Shown here piece after piece: positions 6,605-8,952 of a stretch of DNA of 8,952 nt. Both the position numbers and the translations under genes were made by a program. The notes below the pieces were generated by a model that saw only the letters and a program-made list of their open reading frames with translations, was not told the origin of the DNA and did not search any database. Within the stretch, counting starts at the first letter, position 1. Each line of letters opens with the position of its first letter. Source of the stretch: Desulfovibrio desulfuricans (GTDB lineage: Bacteria > Desulfobacterota > Desulfovibrionia > Desulfovibrionales > Desulfovibrionaceae); assembly GCA_003251995.1 (NCBI GenBank), contig QKDT01000029.1:1-8952 (forward strand), in the 5' to 3' direction.

Positions 6605-6607
6605 CCC

Positions 6608-7369
6608 ATGCCAGCTATGAAATTACCTACCCCGCCAGTTAGCCCTACGGTATTTTTGATTGTTGCATCGCTGATATGCCTGCTGTTCGCAGCAGGGCCG
6701 CGCCCATGCAGCGCGCTTGCCATATCCAAGGGATTGCCATTTTATGCCAATGACATGGAATATTATTATCAAAACAAACGCGCCGAAGTGCTGCCAGGCA
6801 TCTTGCGTACGTTTGACGCGCAAGGGGTGCTGCGGGACAGCCTGAAGCAGATTATGCTGGCTACCTTTTTTGCGCAGGTTCTGCGCGATAATCCTTCAAG
6901 CCGTCAGCGTTTGCTCCCCCCCCAACCCAGCCTGAGCCATAATGGACGTCGCACCTTGGCCTGGATGGCCCATCTGGCGCAACTGCCCGATGAAGAAAAC
7001 CTGCTTGCCACCCTGCTGAAGCCAGAAGACAAGCTGCTGCTGGAGCAGATTCGCCGTAGCCCTGCCCCGCTGATCAAATGGGATATCTATTCGGAAAAAT
7101 CAGTGCTGCAAATGTACTGGGCAGCCTTTATGGCTTCTGGGAGCAATGAATTTTTAGATGTGATCATCAGCGCCGCGTTGCACTACGCGCAGCTTAATTC
7201 CGAAGGTTTGCGCTACGACGACACGTTTTCCGTCAGCGCCGCTGCTGCTGCATCCCTGTATGACCTGGCCCCTCGCCACCCCATTGTGCAAACCCGGCTG
7301 GAGCAGTTTCTTAAAAATGCCAGCGGCCCAGAGGCGGAAACTCTGCGTATTATTTTACGCAGATAACAC
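6608..7369 (+). CDS. Exported protein of unknown function
   Basis: I do not recognise a family. The 252-residue product has a short polar N-terminus, a hydrophobic segment (TVFLIVASLICLLFAAG, about residues 14-30) and a likely signal peptidase I site after SALA near residue 38, so it is probably periplasmic. The cysteine in GPRPCSA is not in a good lipobox. The rest looks largely alpha-helical, with repeated leucine-rich helices, and contains QMYWAAFMASGSNEFLDVIISAALHYA, a pattern seen in helical-repeat proteins. The start is either ATG 6608 or ATG 6617 (MKLPTPP); neither has a clear SD. It begins 3 bp after the HD-gene stop, so co-transcription and coupled translation are likely. The role of an exported partner for a cytoplasmic HD enzyme is not obvious. 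No convincing terminator follows. Confidence 0.75.
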
Positions 7370-7670
7370 CTCGTAACCATGAATATTTTGTGCGGAGGGT
7401 CTTTTTGTAGCCGCTCTTCCGCACGGCCTGCCAGGGCTGTTCATGGGCCCTTCTGCGCAAAAAACGGCTTCTCTCACCTTTGCTCCCCAGTCCTTATCCT
7501 GATTTCACGCTGTCGTTGTACCCCCTGATGCAAAATTGGCGGCGCAACGCTGCCGCGTTTAACATGGCAACACTGCCCTCCCCCCTACACAACACACGCA
7601 TTACAAACAGCAAAGGCTCCACCCCCAGAGGGGCAGAGCCTTTGCGCTATAAACGGGCCGACAGTTTGGC
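7370..7670. other. Convergent intergenic region with hairpins and no supported gene
   Basis: This stretch of about 300 bp lies between the exported-protein gene and the convergently read chemoreceptor gene. It holds the chemoreceptor terminator (7600-7644) and two stems near the end of the plus-strand operon: 7391-7396 with 7418-7423, and 7433-7437 with 7447-7451. Neither is followed by a T-run, so they are not clear intrinsic terminators. A 79-codon plus-strand frame (7480-7719) overlaps the terminator and the end of the chemoreceptor gene and has no supporting features. Confidence 0.65.
7600..7644 (-). terminator. Terminator of the chemoreceptor gene
   Basis: A perfect 9-bp stem (arms 7636-7644 and 7611-7619) encloses an inner GGGG/CCCC pairing (7623-7626 with 7630-7633). 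On the minus strand it is followed by CTGTTTGTAATG, a poor T-tract, but the arm itself ends in TTTG. It starts 27 bases past the stop at 7671. It may also serve the convergent plus-strand operon, less well. Confidence 0.65.
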
Positions 7671-8952
7671 TTACGCCTTTTTCATATGCTCAATAAGTTC
7701 CATGAGGCTACGCGCCTGATCACGCAGAGAACCCAGCTCTGTCATGGCGAGTTGCATGGACTGCGTGGTGCTGGCTGCGATGTGGTTAACATCGGCAACC
7801 GAGCGGTTGATTTCTTCACTGGTGGCTGATTGCTGCTCGCTTGCGGCGGCAATGGCCCGCACTTCGTCCGCGGTTTGATCCACCATCCCAACGATTTCTT
7901 TCAAGGCCTCGCCAGACTTGTTGGAGTACTCCGTAGCTTCAGAAATATTGCTCACGGCTTTTTCCACCTGCTGAATGCTCTGCCCAGCGCTTTTTTGGAT
8001 GGCAGCAATGGCATTGCCCACATCAGTGGTGGAAGACATGGTTTTTTCTGCCAGTTTGCGCACCTCGTCTGCCACAACGGCAAACCCGCGCCCAGCCTCG
8101 CCAGCACGTGCGGCTTCAATGGCAGCGTTGAGCGCCAGCAGGTTGGTTTGATCGGCAATATCCGAAATAACCCCCATGATCTGGCTGATGGCCTTGGCAT
8201 GCTCATCAAGCTGGCTCATGCCATCCTTGAGGGCTTGCGACTGCCGCTGTACTTCCTGAATGCCGACAACAGCCTTGGATACAATTTCTGAGCCGACCTC
8301 GGCCTTACGCTTGGCTGCGTTGGAGATATCAGACGCGCCACCAGCATTTTTGGCAACCTCAAGCACCGTGGAATTCATTTCTTCCATGGCAGTTGCAGTT
8401 TCTGCCAATCGGCTTGCGGCATGATCAAGGGCGCCGCCGGTATTTTCCACCTGCTCGGCAATATCGTTGATGGAGCTGTTCAGCTTTTCCACCACTTCCT
8501 CTATCTGAGCAGCCGCACTGATCATACCTTCGCGCTTGGCCTGCTCCGCCTGGGACTGCGCTACCCGCGCTTCTTCCATGGCGACTTTGGCTTCCTCGCC
8601 CATTTTATGGGCTTCTTCTGCTTTTTCGCTGGCTTCATGCACCAGCTTACGCAGGTTCTCCTCCATCTTGCGCAAAGAGTCTGCCAATTGCCCCATGTCA
8701 TCACGGCTGTACACATCGAGCTTTGCTTCGTTATTGCCATCAGCAACAGCTTGCGCATATGCGGTGATTTTGCGTATGGGCGCGCTGACCGTAAGGCCAA
8801 GAATAAACGAAATAATCAACTGAAAAACCAGCAAGCCAGAGCCAATCCAAATGGAGTTGCTGATGGCAGATCTCTCAAGCCGCTGCAATTGGTCAATGGG
8901 CATGCCCACAAACCACATGCCCACATTCTTGCCGTTGGCGTCTTTAACCGGC
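7671..8952 (-). CDS. Methyl-accepting chemotaxis protein (5' end outside window)
   Basis: Chemoreceptor that signals through CheA/CheW to control swimming. The visible part is 426 codons; the frame stays open to the right edge, so the N-terminus is missing. It begins PVKDANGKNVGMWFVGMPI, which resembles the last strands of a Cache-type periplasmic sensor domain. One membrane segment follows (WIGSGLLVFQLIISFILGLTV), then a HAMP domain (APIRKITAYAQAVADG through MGQLADSLRKME), a coiled coil rich in Glu/Ala, and the signalling domain. The tip is intact, IADQTNLLALNAAIEAARAG then GRGFAVVADEVRKLAE, encoded near 8050-8165. Probable methylation regions include ATAMEEMNS and ASEQQSATSEEINRS. It ends EHMKKA, without the CheR/CheB-tethering pentapeptide of major enterobacterial receptors. 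The in-frame GTG at 8924 is not the real start, because it would cut off the sensor domain. The ligand cannot be told from this part. Confidence 0.95.
   Translation of the reverse strand, partial: PVKDANGKNVGMWFVGMPIDQLQRLERSAISNSIWIGSGLLVFQLIISFILGLTVSAPIRKITAYAQAVADGNNEAKLDVYSRDDMGQLADSLRKMEENLRKLVHEASEKAEEAHKMGEEAKVAMEEARVAQSQAEQAKREGMISAAAQIEEVVEKLNSSINDIAEQVENTGGALDHAASRLAETATAMEEMNSTVLEVAKNAGGASDISNAAKRKAEVGSEIVSKAVVGIQEVQRQSQALKDGMSQLDEHAKAISQIMGVISDIADQTNLLALNAAIEAARAGEAGRGFAVVADEVRKLAEKTMSSTTDVGNAIAAIQKSAGQSIQQVEKAVSNISEATEYSNKSGEALKEIVGMVDQTADEVRAIAAASEQQSATSEEINRSVADVNHIAASTTQSMQLAMTELGSLRDQARSLMELIEHMKKA

Noticed and set aside
7480..7719. Small plus-strand frame of 79 codons after the exported-protein gene
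   Set aside because: It reads through the chemoreceptor terminator hairpin and into the chemoreceptor 3' end, with no SD or family signature.
8922..8924. GTG at 8924 as the start of the chemoreceptor
   Set aside because: The frame is open to the window edge and the upstream residues PVKDANGKN fit the end of a Cache sensor domain, so the gene continues outside the window.

Overview
The window looks like ordinary chromosome from a sulfate reducer of the Desulfovibrio type (Desulfobacterota). The basis is the character of the proteins (L13, S9, the LivK/LivH pair, a Cache-type chemoreceptor), the moderately high GC content, and the typical Gram-negative promoters and Shine-Dalgarno sites. The genus is an inference from memory of similar proteins. 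No insertion sequence, prophage, CRISPR array, tRNA or rRNA was seen.

Layout, minus-strand block (read right to left from about 5140 to 1). First come rplM and rpsI (ribosomal L13 and S9), expressed from one promoter with a leader of about 100 nt and closed by two tandem intrinsic terminators. Next is a 604-residue YcaO-domain protein whose roughly 230-residue N-terminal part is unassigned. Then comes livK, a periplasmic branched-chain amino acid binding protein with a well-formed sigma70-type promoter. A strong intercistronic hairpin follows, and then livH, the membrane permease of the same ABC importer, which runs off the left edge. The remaining components (livM, livG, livF) are expected beyond position 1.

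Layout, plus-strand block (about 5297 to 7369). A two-gene unit diverges from rplM. It encodes a 412-residue HD-domain protein whose C-terminal half looks like a YfbR-type 5'-deoxynucleotidase, and, 3 bp downstream, an exported protein of unknown function. The start of the HD gene is set at 5366 by a clear SD and by a promoter with an inverted repeat over its -35 box.

Right edge, minus strand. The C-terminal 426 codons of a methyl-accepting chemotaxis protein are present: end of a Cache sensor domain, one membrane segment, HAMP and signalling hairpin. A hairpin terminator lies just past its stop.

The least explained items are the YcaO protein, which has intact ATP-binding motifs but no proline-rich cyclodehydratase C-terminus and no recognisable precursor peptide or partner here, and the HD/exported-protein pair. 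The other genes are standard housekeeping, transport and taxis functions.
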